Notes: generated by a model from the sequence alone, not told the origin. A DNA stretch of 64,000 nucleotides from Escarpia spicata (GCA_963995525.1 OZ023206.1:69038723-69102722); one strand, 5' to 3'. Counted from the first letter of the stretch, positions 33,113 to 49,260 are shown. A program made the numbers and translations.

Positions 33113-33732
33113 TGTTGGTGCTGTTGTCATATTCGTGATAGACGACGTATTCGTCGGTATTTGCCTCTTTCTGTTGCAAAAAAACGATTACAAATGCATT
33201 TGTTACTGTAGTTGTGTATATTACAATTTCCTTCTTCACAATATTGTCCTTAAGGATATCACAGTTCCCATATCACAGCATTAAAATTACGTAAGAAATG
33301 CATTTAAAATTGGACAACTCCTAAAGTATTAAAATGCGCACGATCAAACTTTCACTGATTATTGCTGCATATGTTTGCTTCGACATGTAAAAAATCAGCG
33401 AAATTGGAGGTTATATGTTTTTTGCTAGGTGTCAAACATTTTTTTAAAAATATGTTTTTAAAAATGTTGATGTGTGGTTCATTATCTACACAGATATTTC
33501 TACGACCTTTAAAATGACACCAACAGCACATCTGTAGGTCCACTAGGAGAGGAATTATGATACCTGGAAGGTCGTCAGGTATCAAGGTCGGGTCAAAACA
33601 TGATGACCTCCATCTCCGGAAAGGAAAGTCAGATTGACCTAAAATTTGGTTTTGTAACATAAACTCATGAACATAAACCAACACAACAAGTTTCGTCAAA
33701 ATCGAAGACGGACATGTAAATTATTGATTGAT

Positions 33733-34000
33733 TTGACGTAGAATGCCCCTTAATTTAAATGTAGCAGTATATTGTGATCGATTGTATCAAAAGCTTTTGA
33801 TAGGTCGATGTATATATTTATTGGAGTAGCCGAATTGTCAAGAGTGTTGCAAGTTCAGTAGAATGTTTCTTTCTAAAACCATATTGGCTATTGTAGTAAA
33901 ACGTTTTGGAATGGAAGTATTCATGGATTTGGTCAAACATAACCCTTTCAAAATGTTTGAAATCACTCTCATTTGAACCCACGTCTGCTCGTTAAAATAA
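33733..34000 (-). pseudogene. LINE RT palm remnant
   Basis: The minus strand near 33830-33740 reads INIYIDLSKAFDTIDHNI, the conserved palm motif A segment of CR1/L2-like LINE polymerases. Further finger-domain traces (NSQYGF-like) lie up to about 34000, with a frame break between. It lies directly upstream of the first recognised exon of PLAT copy 1. Confidence 0.65.
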
Positions 34001-34274
34001 ACGACGTAATGTGTTTAATGATGGATTTTCCGTATGAGCTCAACGTCTTAGAGCCAAGGATATGTTACCTCGATGACATCTTTGTCTTGGAGGAACGGAA
34101 CACCAGCCTAAAGAAAGTGGTAAAAACAGAACTACATAAAAACTGAGCCGGATGCAGGAAAATTGTGTCTTGCTACATTGACGGAAGTTCTATTTTCACT
34201 TGAACTACCAACTGTAGGTGTTACACATCGTGACTTGAAATGACAACGAACTGGGTATTATGTATGTGTTGTAG

Positions 34275-36429
34275 ACTGCAAGTATCGCGTAACGACGACG
34301 ACATCCAGCGATTGGGGGGCGGGCACACACGACTACATATACATCTCCATTTTATCGTCTAGCCGTGAATTGATTAGACTGAAAAACAACAGTAGAAACG
34401 ATTTCAAAAGATCCAAGTGAGTAAATATGAAATATTTAATTGGTACGGGCGGAATTTGGTTTTCTGTTGTCTGATCATTAAAAAAAATTAACGTAACTAC
34501 GAACAAAACTGGACCCCTAACAACAACCTCCTATTTGGCGTTACTGTATTACATAACAAATATTATAGTTAAATAAGTCGTGGCAGTGTTAAGTAATTCA
34601 CAAACGAGCACCTATTGAACGTGGTCCGAAGCTGTCACACCTTTCTTAAACTATCAGCAGTCTTCCAAATAACACATTTCCATTTGTTAGCGCCGAAATG
34701 TTACATTTTAAGAACAAGCACACCTTGTGTCATAATACACAACAACCCGAAGCCACGTTTTGTTCCAAAACGGACCCTTGGGTGGTCGGTAAGCTTTGCA
34801 GCAGGGATCCGCTTTCGCCGATATGGTGTTGTTACGCGACGCTTGTCTTGAGAACAGTCTTTACGCCGTCTTTATTGCGTCGCAGAATATCAAACATGCT
34901 TGCTATAAAATACAATCGTTCAAACAAATAATCGCGTCGTGACGTGTGCTAGAAAAGACAAATCATCGCAGTCAAATAGTCGCATTAAAGGTAATTTGTT
35001 GCCTTCTGAAATATTTTGAGGCATTTACTTAATCAGGTGCTAAATCTGAATAAAAATTATAATAATGAATTTATTTTAATTTTACGTAGGCCCTATTTGA
35101 TTGTGACATTGCGTGTCATTGAATGTATAAAACATTGTTTTAATTATGTTTTAATGGCATTTTGAGGCGATTATTTTTCAGTACTCACACACGAAATAGA
35201 ATTATATTCGTTATAATTAAAAACACGTTAGTAGAACAATAATTAGTACAAATAAAAGACGAGCTCTTTCGGAATATGAACCCGGGACCTATCGCACCCG
35301 TCGCTCTTCAAACGACGAAGAAAATGGCGCAAGTTGCAAGCATCGTTTAGCATCTTGATGTAGAAGAGGAACTAACAGATCTGTGACAGGAGAGGTGTTC
35401 TTTATAAGATTGTACTTCAAAGGAACACAGTAATTGCGACCATTTACGAATCACATGATTCCGCTGGGCAATGGCGGCAGTTCCGCTACCAACAGGAGTG
35501 TATACATCAACCAGTCGAAGCCGCCGTGACGTGTATGACCCCCTAAAGTACGTTAGTTGTCCGCGACAAAAAGTCGCAAACAAATAGTCGGCGACACATT
35601 GTCTTGTCCTGACGGATATGCCAGTGTCTACGACAGATGTGTGTCCGATTAGACATTTTAGTTATGGAAATATACCCTTGCAAGGGTATTCTGGATGTCA
35701 TTTTTGTTGCAGTGCATTCTGGTGATTTTAGGATGGACTGTTATGGCTATGGCTATAGACATCTTTCAACACACATACACACAACTTACGTAATTGAAAG
35801 TGACATAATTAAATGAGAAATATCACTACAAATGCTAACAAATAATTGGACGAAACGTAACGGTTATTGAACTTCATAAACTAAATTAGTATTCCAAGTT
35901 CGACGACCGGTAGAATCGTGTAACTCCAGGCTTTCTATCAACATGGCTGTCTACACAACGTAAATGTTGTGTATTCAACAAGTAATTTAGTAAACTCTTT
36001 TAGATGCACAGGCTCAAAACATTGCATTTTGTTTCCCTTTAGCGTGTACTGAATTCATGTGCGTCATTTCACTTCCGCAGAAAGCATCGAGGGAGTTTTA
36101 GCAATCCACAACGACATTTCCTGCAGACTGGTTCCACCGGTCGTTATAACATGTTTTCGTCTTTTCACAGGATCAGCGTCTTCGAGATTACAGCCAAGTG
36201 CTTCTACGTTCTTGTGAATCCTTCGCAATTGATAATATGGAGTTTTGGCAAACACAACTACCCTAAAAGGCATTGTTTTGAAGGCGATGCTTGGAAAGTT
36301 TCTACGATCAAGGTGGAACAGGTGACACCTGGAAGACACCCCTGGCATGTGGATTGTTACCTCAATCGCTGGGTAATGTGTAACCACACGGTGTGCGAAT
36401 TGGTTGATATGTTAATGTGGTTACACTAG
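34275..36429 (+). CDS. Secreted-type PLAT-domain protein, copy 1 (exons 2 and 3; exon 1 not found)
   Basis: Two exons are supported: 34275-34416 (acceptor TTGTAG, donor GTGAGT) and 36171-36429 (acceptor TTTCACAG, stop TAG). They join in phase 2 and encode about 133 residues. Exon 2 reads CKYRVTTTTSSDWGAGTHDY then IYISI, the first strands and GAGT turn of a PLAT/LH2 domain. Exon 3 carries KISVFEITAKC, IIWSFG, CFEGDAWKVSTIKVEQV and WHVDCYLNRWV, the later PLAT strands. PLAT domains are beta-sandwich modules that bind lipids or proteins. Five cysteines in exon 3 are spaced as in copy 2 from the second onward (x26, x7, x4). The upstream intron phase is 1, but no signal-peptide exon was found before 34275; a LINE remnant lies there. 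The copy may be truncated. Confidence 0.7.
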
Positions 36430-37254
36430 TTCCGTGTGCATCGCCGGTCGTACGATATTAACTGTGTGGAGTCAAGTAACACATTTGTGTTGAAGTTGAT
36501 AGTTGACGGTCCATTGTGTCAAAGTGGAACTCATATATAGAATGGAACATCGGTATGTTTATTCGGTGACCCCTTGAAGCGTAGTCACAAACATTACGGC
36601 GTAATCCCCTCACGTTTCTTTTCATGGCGTCGCTCAAATGACGTGGCTTACACTACCTGGCTTATATGGTGTGGCGGATATGACGTGACTTAGGTGGTTA
36701 ATAACGGACGTTACTGAAAAATTTTCAGTAAATGTGCATTTTTGGTGAACAGAACTGAAAAAGTTGTAATATCCGCCAGATTCTTTCTGGTTTTATTGTA
36801 TACAAAAAATATGTATTCTTTCAAGATATATGACTGGTTGGGCTTAAATGTACCTGCCGTCCTCGACGATCCAAGATAGGGAGGGCTGAAGGTTAAATGT
36901 GTTTACATCGGTCATCCGAGCCCACCTTGATGTTTGCCGTTATAACTATATTTGTGCCTAAACTTGATATTTCATACAGTTACATCCATCATTGCACATA
37001 ATCCCAGGCATGTTTACATTATAATTATATTGCATCTTAGCGACGCAACATTAAAAAATATTATATGCCTGAAATTATGTGGAATTATTGAATAAACACA
37101 CCGAGGTTGTACATTTAGGGGGGTAGACAAAACAGCTATAACGGCAACTAGAGGTGGACCCGGATTCTACACAACTTGGTAAAAGTGTTTCGGCTGCGCT
37201 ACGCTGTTGGAGCCGACGGCCAAATCGCAATAATTTATTTAATTGCTGTGCGTG
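36430..37254. other. 3' flank of PLAT copy 1, then intergenic
   Basis: About 36430-36720 is homologous to 41904-42215 behind copy 2 (for example GTCACAAACATTA-like and GACGTGGCTTA segments, the latter repeated with variation). It therefore belongs to the duplicated unit and probably includes the 3' UTR. Beyond it nothing was recognised. Confidence 0.55.
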
Positions 37255-37328
37255 TTAACACACACACGCACGCACGCACTCACGCACGCACCGCACGCAC
37301 GCACGCGCGCGCGCGCACACACACACAT
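37255..37328. repeat. (CACG)n/(CG)n/(CA)n microsatellite
   Basis: CACACG, CACGCACG and a short GCGCGCGCGC run in succession. Potential Z-DNA. Confidence 0.9.
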
Positions 37329-38575
37329 AAGCATACTCAACATTAGATTTGCGCATGTTATTACAGTTCGATTGCTCAACAATTGACCTATCTATCACGT
37401 GGTCTGTTGCATAGCAGAAACTCCGTCAAACCATCAAATAATGGATGACGAACACGTGCTGCATGAGTTTAGACATTCAACAAAAGTGCACCAATTCAGA
37501 TATTCTGAAAAGCACCCGGTCCTTGGAAAAAGACAGTATGCTATTGTGGAATTTCAGTAAGACATTCACGCCAGGCCGAAAGCCTATCCAAAAAATCGGA
37601 TTCCCTGTATTGTTGCCCTCGTAAATTGTGTGATTTTGTTGTTTCACGAATCCTAAATTAATTAGTTACATTTCAAACATGGCTTCTAGACACACTGATA
37701 TATTATATTGTGTTACTTATTTGACATGTATAATGTCAATACACACATTTCCAGATATCCAGTGTTATTTGCTATTCATTCTACCACTCGCAACAATGAT
37801 GGCAGCAAACCAGATTATGTTTGATGAGAAATGACCTTTGAACTCTGAAGCCCTTCTGGCGCAAAGTAGTGTGGGTTTTAACAGTTTTCAGTTTTAGGAT
37901 GGCTCACACGATCTGGCTGTATCACAAACTGGTGTTATATTATTAATATTATATTATAACAAGAGTAGACATTGACTCAGACTTTAGGGCACACAATCAG
38001 CGTTTGTGAATCCGTCTGCCGGTTCAACAGGTGACAACAAGGCTTGCCGGACGAACAAGAAAACGAAGCTTGCGAGCGTCATACCAGAAATCCACTACTA
38101 CTAGCTTGTATTGTGTTGACAGCATGAGATAGTTTCTACAGGAATGCCTGCGCATACATTGTCATCATATGACCAGTTTATATATATATTGTGTGCTTAC
38201 GTGTATTATTATGTAATTAACGTTTTATCAAATATTTACTTTGATTCAAACAAACGAAATGAAAAATAAAGTAGTGCTAAAATTATTGTCGTTTCTTCCC
38301 GCGAATGGTTCGAGCCTTCTACTTGTCTCTATTCATGCATAGCGATTATCCCGCAGTCCGAGATAACTCTCATTTAATTTATTCGTCCATGCCGGTTTCA
38401 TGAAGTGTACTTAAAGTTACGCAATTACTTAGCGTCACGTGTTTGTGTAAACCCTTACGTTCGCCTATATTTAAAAAAATCACGTCATGAAGCCGGCCCC
38501 AAATCGTTTACGTAATTTAAAGTAATCATAGAAAACACGCACAGCTTTGCTGACAACGTGCTTCCGGCGGTTCTG
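37329..38575. other. Intergenic, nothing recognised
   Basis: No coding frame or shared repeat was recognised. Confidence 0.4.
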
Positions 38576-38579
38576 AAGA

Positions 38580-38587
38580 TGACGTCA
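38580..38587 (+). promoter_or_regulatory. Consensus cAMP response element upstream of PLAT copy 2
   Basis: A perfect palindromic TGACGTCA, 132 bases before the proposed start codon at 38720. It is the binding site of CREB/ATF bZIP factors. No TATA box was recognised between it and the ATG. A functional role is inference from position only. Confidence 0.5.
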
Positions 38588-38719
38588 TCGCGGCGATTGT
38601 CTGACAGTCTATTTGAAACGAGGCGAGCGACGAGTGTGTATTCGGACTTGCCGTGAAAGTCTACGGACCCTACATCGACGCACAACGACACGAGTTGACA
38701 AGATATATCAACTGAAGCA

Positions 38720-41903
<3,184 letters not shown>

Positions 41904-42223
41904 TGACGTTCCGTGGTAGTGACATGCGCACCATCGATTCTACCAGATTACTTCGGTGGAGCCCAGTAACATCCCAAAGATATTTGTGTTGAAGGCTATG
42001 CTTGGACAGTCTACAAAGTAAGATTTGACATCATTTTGAGTAGGGAATCGGTTTAAACTATGTGTAATTTCTTCGGCGACTAGTGGAAGCGTCGCAGACA
42101 CAAACATTGTGGCTTAGTGTTTCTTTCATGATGTGGCTCAAATTACTTATCTTACATTATCTGGCTTACATAATGTGATGTGCACGACGTGGCTTATATG
42201 GTGAACAGCCGGGCGTTTTAACA

Positions 42224-42229
42224 AATAAA
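42224..42229 (+). terminator. Possible polyadenylation signal of PLAT copy 2
   Basis: AATAAA stands 321 bases after the stop codon, at the end of the 3' flank that is conserved with copy 1. Confidence 0.45.
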
Positions 42230-42407
42230 ATGAGTGGATTGCCAGCATGCACTTTGGTACATCCATAGCTCCTACCTAGTCAACATTCACGTACACGTCC
42301 GCGCACGCCCATGAACGCGCACGCACACTAGAACAGATATAGCATAGATTGTCCATAGATTGTCCATAGGAAGTAAACATCCAAAGATCCAAAACCAGGT
42401 AGGTTGC

Positions 42408-42418
42408 TCTCTCTCTCT

Positions 42419-42465
<47 letters not shown>

Positions 42466-42485
42466 CCTTATCCCCCTCTCTCTCC
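42408..42485. repeat. (CT)n microsatellite with poly-C
   Basis: TCTCTCTC, a run of about twelve C, then CT repeats of about 40 bases. Simple repeat. Confidence 0.95.
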
Positions 42486-44255
42486 AACTTAATATATCCT
42501 TGGTGCAGTCGCTGCTTTTACAGCTGCATCAAGTGAAATATTTTGTGTTATATTATATATATCAGAAAATGGACTAGATTATAAACAGAAGATGCGGATC
42601 AGCTTTACACTGTCCTGTGCATTGGCCAAGACATACTGTTTACAGAACGCAAGACGACACTATATATGTCGGCTTGTCATTAGCAGTTCAACGCGCCTCA
42701 AGATCCAAGCAGTTAGTGAACTTACTACACGCTGCAGAATATGATGTGTCACATGAATAAATCAAACGGATTGATAATCGCTGATAATACCGCCTCGAAT
42801 ATATAATATCCCGATTACTCTGTGTATAATGTAGCTTGTAATATTGACTTTTAAGAAGAATCGTTACATGGTATGGATAGTCTGGACACCACTTACGCCA
42901 CTAATGTGGCAGTGAAGCAAATATTCGATGATACCCATATACCTGAGCCTTCACCTCCCCCTCCCCCAAAGATCAACATCAAAGTGTTATTAATGGAGCG
43001 CTAGATAACTCATAGGTGCACGTAAATATGCATTGTCCGCACTCTTCCCATACATATGACAATAAAGAAGGGCTTGCGAAGTTGATACAAGATGGATCGC
43101 GGTGACAACTATCAGACAACTACTCATGCTACAGGCCCCAGCACTTGAATTCGACGCATTAAGGATATTTTCCCACCAACTACATATATAATTATAATCG
43201 AGCAAGCGTAAATGTATGTTTGTGATTAACGTTTTCCTCTTAAACGACTTAAACCTCCACCACCAAACTTTCAGGGATTAAATTACGATCCATAGAATAG
43301 GACGTAAGACCTATATATTTTCAAAATACCCATCATATGTGAATATTCTCACCTTTTATGGGGTAAATCAGTTGTTCGGAACGTAAAAGGTAATGTGTGC
43401 ATAATACGTAAAATGTAACCTAACAATCGCAGGAACCTCACGCGCCTGGTAACTACTTCGGGAAAACGGCCCCCGGCAACAGGGAGGAGACGCTGACAAC
43501 AATGCTTATGCCTACCCTCATGCCAATAACATACCAATACGAATATTATTTGACAAGTCTGTATTATCATCACTAGGAGTTATCGATGGACGTGAACTTC
43601 ACATTCTCCTCGAGCTTCGTCGTTTTTAACAAATAACGAGTATCCGTGAGCGCGTTGTGGTGTTTATGTAACGATGGTATGTGTTTTCATACAATTGGTA
43701 AATATTACGTTCACGATTGTCAACTAAAAAGGCACCCATCAGGTGAAGGGCGTTTTTTTTTAGTTCTTGTACTTAAGGCAGTTGAATTTCTTACGTTCGA
43801 CGAAGCTGTGTACTCCAACGAGAAGGGGCTTCAGTGGAAATACCATGGATAACTCAATAATAGGGTGCTGCGCACGGGCACCTTCTTTACATTGGCGGAT
43901 TAGTAAATGTCGGCGAAAGATACCTGAAACTGTCGCATCTGAAAAATTAGGTGGCTCTAGGTCACTATCACCATCATCCTTTTGTGGCCACAATCATCTT
44001 TCTGATTATTCTGCCGCACTTTAGGGGTTTGCGAGGAGGTAGGAATTGTTTTACCAAAAGAATATCTAGAGAGTCAGACCTATGGAGAACATTCACTATA
44101 AAAAAATAAAAGTGATAATAAAACAACTCCCCCCCAAAAAAAAGACCAAACATATACAAATTAATAAAATTTAAAACAAATAAATAGAAATAAATAAGTA
44201 AATTAATAATTAAAATAAGATCCATACCCCTGCCTGATCTAACTATGGAAGATCT
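42486..44255. other. Intergenic, no gene recognised
   Basis: Only short frames without family resemblance were seen. The stretch near 44100-44210 is A-rich and may be the 3' UTR of the LINE that starts further right on the minus strand. Confidence 0.4.
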
Positions 44256-44261
44256 AGATAT

Positions 44262-46410
44262 GTGGAATCTTTGCCTTGAAGATGTCAAGGGTTCTGGCAG
44301 CCACATCTGTTTTCGGCAGCTCGATCCAATTTTTGGTGGTATTGGGAAGGAAAGAATGTTGCCTGTACTTGGTTCTACACTGGATCTGACAGAGCTGCTG
44401 TGAGTGCCCTCTCCTTTTTCTGATCGGGGCAGGAACGAGTTTGGAACTCGACTATTGCTTGGTTTTTAAGGATTTTATGAAGCATGTTCAATCTTGCCAC
44501 ATTTCTGCGGTGCTGGAGGGAAGGGAACTTGAGCATGTTGATCACTGTGGTGACGCTAGATGTCTTCTGGTACTGGTTGACCACAAACCGAGCGGCTCTT
44601 CCCTGGACTGCCTCAATCTTGTTAATGTTGCACTGTGTGTAGGTGTCCCATACTGTGCAGACATACTCCAGTATGGGACAAACGAAGGTCTTGCATGCAG
44701 TCTCCTCCAGCTGGGTGGCGCTGATCTTGTTGTTGCGACGTAAGAAGCCTAGGGTTTTGTTGGCGTTAGCACATATGTTGTCAGTGTGCTGGTCCCAGCT
44801 GAGGTCTCGGGTGATGGTAACACCGAGATAATTGGCAGCATTGACATTTAACAAGATTTATATTTTAACAAGATTGCCACCAAGAGAATTAACTTTAGGT
44901 GGCAGGTGGACAAGGAAACCCTTTGGCTTATCGAGAGTCCAACCCTTTTAACTTTGTGTATCCCGCCCTTCTGAAGTATGTGTCGATTTAATTTTTAAAC
45001 ATATTCACGCTACTAGCACCCACACAATCAGCAGATAATCTGTTCCATTCATTTACAGTCCTTTGTGAAAATGAGAACTTTCTTATATCTAATCAACACT
45101 GCTCCTTTGCTAATGTAACTTCATGTCTTCTAGTCCTTCTATATTTCTTAATCGACAAAAAACACTTTTAAACACTTCTATCTGATCTCCTGGTCTCTAA
45201 TGTTGTTAAACCACATTCTTTTAGGCAAATTTCATAACTAAGATCCCTCAGTTTTGATATCATTTTAGTCGCTCTCCTCTGTATTCTTTCTAGCATATCT
45301 ATGTCCTTCTTGCGATATGGCTTCCACGCTTGTATACAATATTCTAAATGAGGCCTCACTATTGTTTTGTACAGCAGGATTATTAGTTCTTTTTGTACTG
45401 TTGCCAAAGTACGGCCATGGACTAGGTATTGACATTCAGCAGTGGTTCTCTTGCGGGTGACAGGGAGAGTAGCACATTTCCATGGGTGGAAATCCATGCC
45501 CCATCGTTATTCCTAGCTTTCCAATCATTGGAGGTCAAGTAGTAGCTAAAGTTGGTCGTGGTCTGTGGTGGAGAGACTATAGACAGCGGTGTCATCGGCA
45601 AACAGGCTTGTCCGCGCGGTGAGTTGCTCTGGGATGTCGTTGATGTAGGCCAGGAATAGTGCTGATCCGACGACTGACCAATGTGGTACTCCTGAGCGCA
45701 TACTGACGTAACCTTAGTTAGCATCGTTGACCGCTATTGCTAGCCGCCGATCCCCGAGGAAAGCCCCGAGCCACCGAATGACTTTGCCCTGGACTCCATG
45801 GTGGTTATGTAAGAGGAGACTGTGTTTAAGCCGGTCGAAGGCTTTCGCAAAGTTCATTATTACGATGTCAGCTTGGTGGCCTTGTTCCATGTTCTCGCTG
45901 AGTTCTTCAGTGAAGTTCAGTAGTTTGGTTTTGCAGGATCTTAATTTGCGGAAGCCGTGTTGTTCTGGGCTGAGGATTCCATTGCTTTCGGGGTGATTCA
46001 TCAGAGCGCTGACGATGACATGTTCCAGGATCTTGCATGAAACGCTTGTGATGGGTAAGGGGAGGTAGTTTCATAATTCTCGTCTTTCTTAAAAACGGGC
46101 GTTATGTTGGCTTCTCTCCAGTTCAATGGGACTTTGCCTGTGTTGGTTGAGGCCTGGAAGTTAGTAGTCAAGATCGGGGCCGCTTCAGTTGCCAGTTGCC
46201 CCGCGGACTGATGTGGTCCGGGCCACAGGCCTTGTAGGGATCAAGTTTGGTGAGAATCTTGCGTATGCCCTCATCTGAGATGACAAGGTCAGTCAGCGTG
46301 GATGAATGTTCAACGTTACTCATCTGGCACCTGACTTGGAATTCTTCATCAGTGTACCCCTTCCTCTCACTAAAGAAGGACTGGAACTGGGTTTTCAGAG
46401 CTTGCGTTCT
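44262..46410 (-). mobile_element. L2/CR1-like LINE interrupted by a second LINE
   Basis: The minus-strand polymerase is readable from fingers to C-terminus over several frames: FQSFFSERKGYTDEEF and LTKLDPYKACGPDHI (46410-46190), HPESNGILSPEQHGFRKLRS and FAKAFDRLKHSLLL (46001-45714), a palm box with FADDT (about 45610), and ECQYLVHGRTL (45430). It resumes at 44862 with LNVNAANYLGVTITRDLSW, VCPILEYVCTVWD and IEAVQGRAARFV, ending near 44263. The frame HGRTL to LNVNAANYLG is continuous in sense once 44866-45421 is removed. The 5' part is lost or replaced by a SINE at 46405. Confidence 0.8.
44866..45421 (-). mobile_element. Nested, 5'-truncated LINE of another family
   Basis: The minus strand reads VQKELIILLYKTIVRPHLEY, CIQAWKPYRKKDIDMLERIQ and TKMISKLRDLSYEICLKE, then with frame breaks LDIRKFSFSQRTVNEWNRLS, ADCVGASSVNMFKN, and a 3' UTR. 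This order is a LINE C-terminus of a different subfamily from the surrounding element, which it splits between RT and thumb. Confidence 0.78.
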
Positions 46411-46725
46411 TATATAACGCAGTATCGAGTCCACGGGTCTGCTCAAAGCGCTTTACACTTTACTCTCTGGCAGACCTGTTCAATCGAACACCATCTCGAC
46501 TTCTCTGGGAAGCATCCAGCCACGCTGCTATTAATGCGCGAATACTTCTCGTCCACAAATATACACAACTGTCTATAGCCAGGTACTCATTCATACAGCT
46601 GACTGAACTGGAGCAACAGTGAACGAACTTGCCCAAGGTTCGACACTCCCACACCGGATTAGAACCCGGGTTCACTTGGTCGAGAGTCCGAAGCTCTAGC
46701 AACTGCACCACGACACCACACGGTC
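46405..46725 (-). mobile_element. tRNA-headed SINE (minus orientation)
   Basis: The minus strand starts with a tRNA-like head: A-box-like GTGGTGCAGTTGCTAGAGC and B box GGGTTCTAATCC near 46675. A body follows (GTATGAATGAGTACCTGGCT, CAGGTCTGCCAGAGAGTAAA) and the tail GTGTAAAGCGCTTTGAGC, then TTATATAAGAAC. It matches 61747-62060 over its whole length. The tail resembles those of L2-mobilised SINEs. Confidence 0.85.
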
Positions 46726-49260
46726 TATTGTGAGCTGCCCACTGGTCTTCAAGGGGGAGATGCTAGCCTTGGTAGATCTCTGGTGATTGATGAAAGTCCC
46801 AAAACGCTTCAGAGAGTGGGAGCCTTCTGCTGACTCGTGGTCAACTGTGATTGCACCACTGATGTAGACCCAGTAGGAGCGACGTTACTTGTGATGTTAC
46901 GTCGTTCTCAAAATACGGGAATTATAGGCTTCGACGTGGTCCTTCTTTAAAATGGCGAATATATTGATGTCAGCGTAAGTGAAGTTTAACGTTTTAGAAA
47001 GCGCTGCCAATAAATATATACACATTCACACCAACTGCCGTTTTGCGTTCCGTAGTTGCTAATATATATTGACATTTATATTGACGATCACCATCTTTAA
47101 AAGGGCAGATGTGAATGTCTTAGAAGTTGCAATTTTAAATATTAAAAAAATCCTTATCCCATCAAACCAACATATTTATATTGAATGTTGATATGCCAAA
47201 CAAAACTTTTTTTTAAACAATTGTAGCTGCCAAATCAACATAGACTTTCACAGAAGCGGACGTATAAAAGAGAACAACGGCACAATACGAAAGGGACATT
47301 GAATTGAGCGATAACGAATTAGAAGCTAGATTATAATCTAAATTAGGCCAGTCTCAATGAATGAGGACTTGTGCAGTGGCTAAATCTACAGTCAACTTCT
47401 TCTAGTTCAGCAGTTGGCATTTGTTTAGAACCAGGATCCACCTCGATTTCGTTGTTATAACTACACTATTGCCTTAATTTAATGCAGCAGTGTGTTAGTT
47501 CTATCATACCACTTAATTCCAGGTATATTTATTTTATAAAAATATTGCATCTTAGCACACGTTTGAGGACCAAATAGCGCCCAGGTTTGCGCTAGTCTGC
47601 GATTTTGCGGCCGTGCGTTATAGACCCTGTGTTATTCCAGTTAGACATACCATAGACATAATATCTCATGCAGCGCCACTGTAACGCGTAGTGGCTGTGA
47701 CAGTAACTAGCTGAGTAACGTAATTTGACTGTCTATTCAAAATGGACAGTGGCGCGAATGTAGGCATGGCAACGTCATTGTTGTGTACGTAATTTCACGT
47801 GTGAACTTGTGCAATGTAACATGTCAGGCATGAACAATTATTGGTCCAGATAAGTGAAAATAGAGATTCATTCAACAATTCACTTTATGCCCCATGGATC
47901 AAAAATGATCTATGATTGTTTGTTGACATTCCAGTAATACATAGCCAGAATTCGACGTTCACGTCTCGGGTTTTGCCGTTGCCGTTGACGCCGACATGCG
48001 TACTATAGTCAGGGAGTCACGGAGTATATCTAGGTTTTATGATATAAAGTTCGTTTTTGTCATTGATTCTGAATGATTTTTAGGCGCTGAGTCCAAATCT
48101 AATGGTGGCTAGACAATACACCTTGAACATTTTGCTAAATTGAAAAATCTAAATTATCAATAAAACACGAAATGCTCCCTTTGAATATGTAGCCACGAAA
48201 CCGTCAGGCGACATAAAACATAAAAAAAATTAGTCACGATGTTAGTTAAATATGTCAAATGACACAAATGTAAATACTAGTAAGTTATGGAGTATCTTAA
48301 ACACAATAATTTGTCTGGATTAAACAGTTTTGTGAGTTATTGAATCATTGGCGCTCGTGCATTAAATGCGACTATGAGCAGTCATTTGTATTGAGTATGA
48401 CGTTTTGCAACAGTATCTCAGTTTGTGTTGAATTTCACCCTTTTCCATTTGATATATTTTGCTCCAATTTTAATATTATCATCTGTGGTCTTTTGTGAGT
48501 TCCAAACAGTTTTACGTGATTAAGTCAAAGCTATCTTGAGGTCGATATTTAGGTAAACTTATTCGATATTCCCGCGTCGCTCGGATATGTAATTTTTCAA
48601 AAGAGTGTCAGCTTTCTGTTGATCTTAGTTTTTTGTCATTTTGAATAATATCGCGAAAGCCAGTAAAATAATTTCAACTCATAGTTTATCGATTTAATTT
48701 AGCTTTATTACATGCGTTATGGCTTTGTCTCTTCAGTTTTATATTAATTATATATCCTGGAAATTTAAAATGCAACGAAAGAGTCAGGCTGCAGTTGACG
48801 GTGGTCACATATTGAAATAATTTTTTGATCCTGAAGTTGTCCACGTTGAGTCCGTTGTGTAAGTATCGCTGAGGGACACGTCTCACAGAGTAACGGTAAG
48901 TTCTTAATCGAACTTATTGATGTGACATGGTAAACTTTGGCTTTAAAGAAACATTTTTAAGGCTTGGGCCTGGTCAATGGTAATGGCCTAACAGTACGAC
49001 TAAGTATAATGACTTATACATTGTTACATTGTCATAGCCTAGGTAAGGCTATAGTCAAATAAGTAGCACATACTGGCAGTAGCCACTCCACTAAGTCTGT
49101 TACTGAGTAATGCACTTTTAGAATAGCATCATGTACTATGAACAATACTATGGTATTATGTAACAGCAATTTCAGTTATCAACATTTGTGGCAAAAAGAA
49201 TTGAAAGGTATGGCCCTATTCCTATTTATTGTATTATTTTATCATGTGTTTGTTGTTTAT
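46726..49260. other. Intergenic, no gene recognised
   Basis: No coding family, shared repeat or RNA gene was recognised. Confidence 0.4.

Noticed and set aside
34300..34416. Conserved promoter with inverted CCAAT and GC box (ATTGGGGGGCGGG) before PLAT copy 1 and copy 2
   Set aside because: The stretch is coding: it translates to the SDWGAGT segment of the PLAT domain in both copies, between matched splice sites.
36151..36429. Single-exon start at ATG 36151 for PLAT copy 1
   Set aside because: The codons before 36171 are not conserved in frame with copy 2 and precede a good splice acceptor.
42287..42487. Arg/Glu-rich frame on the minus strand
   Set aside because: It is a translation of the (CT)n microsatellite.
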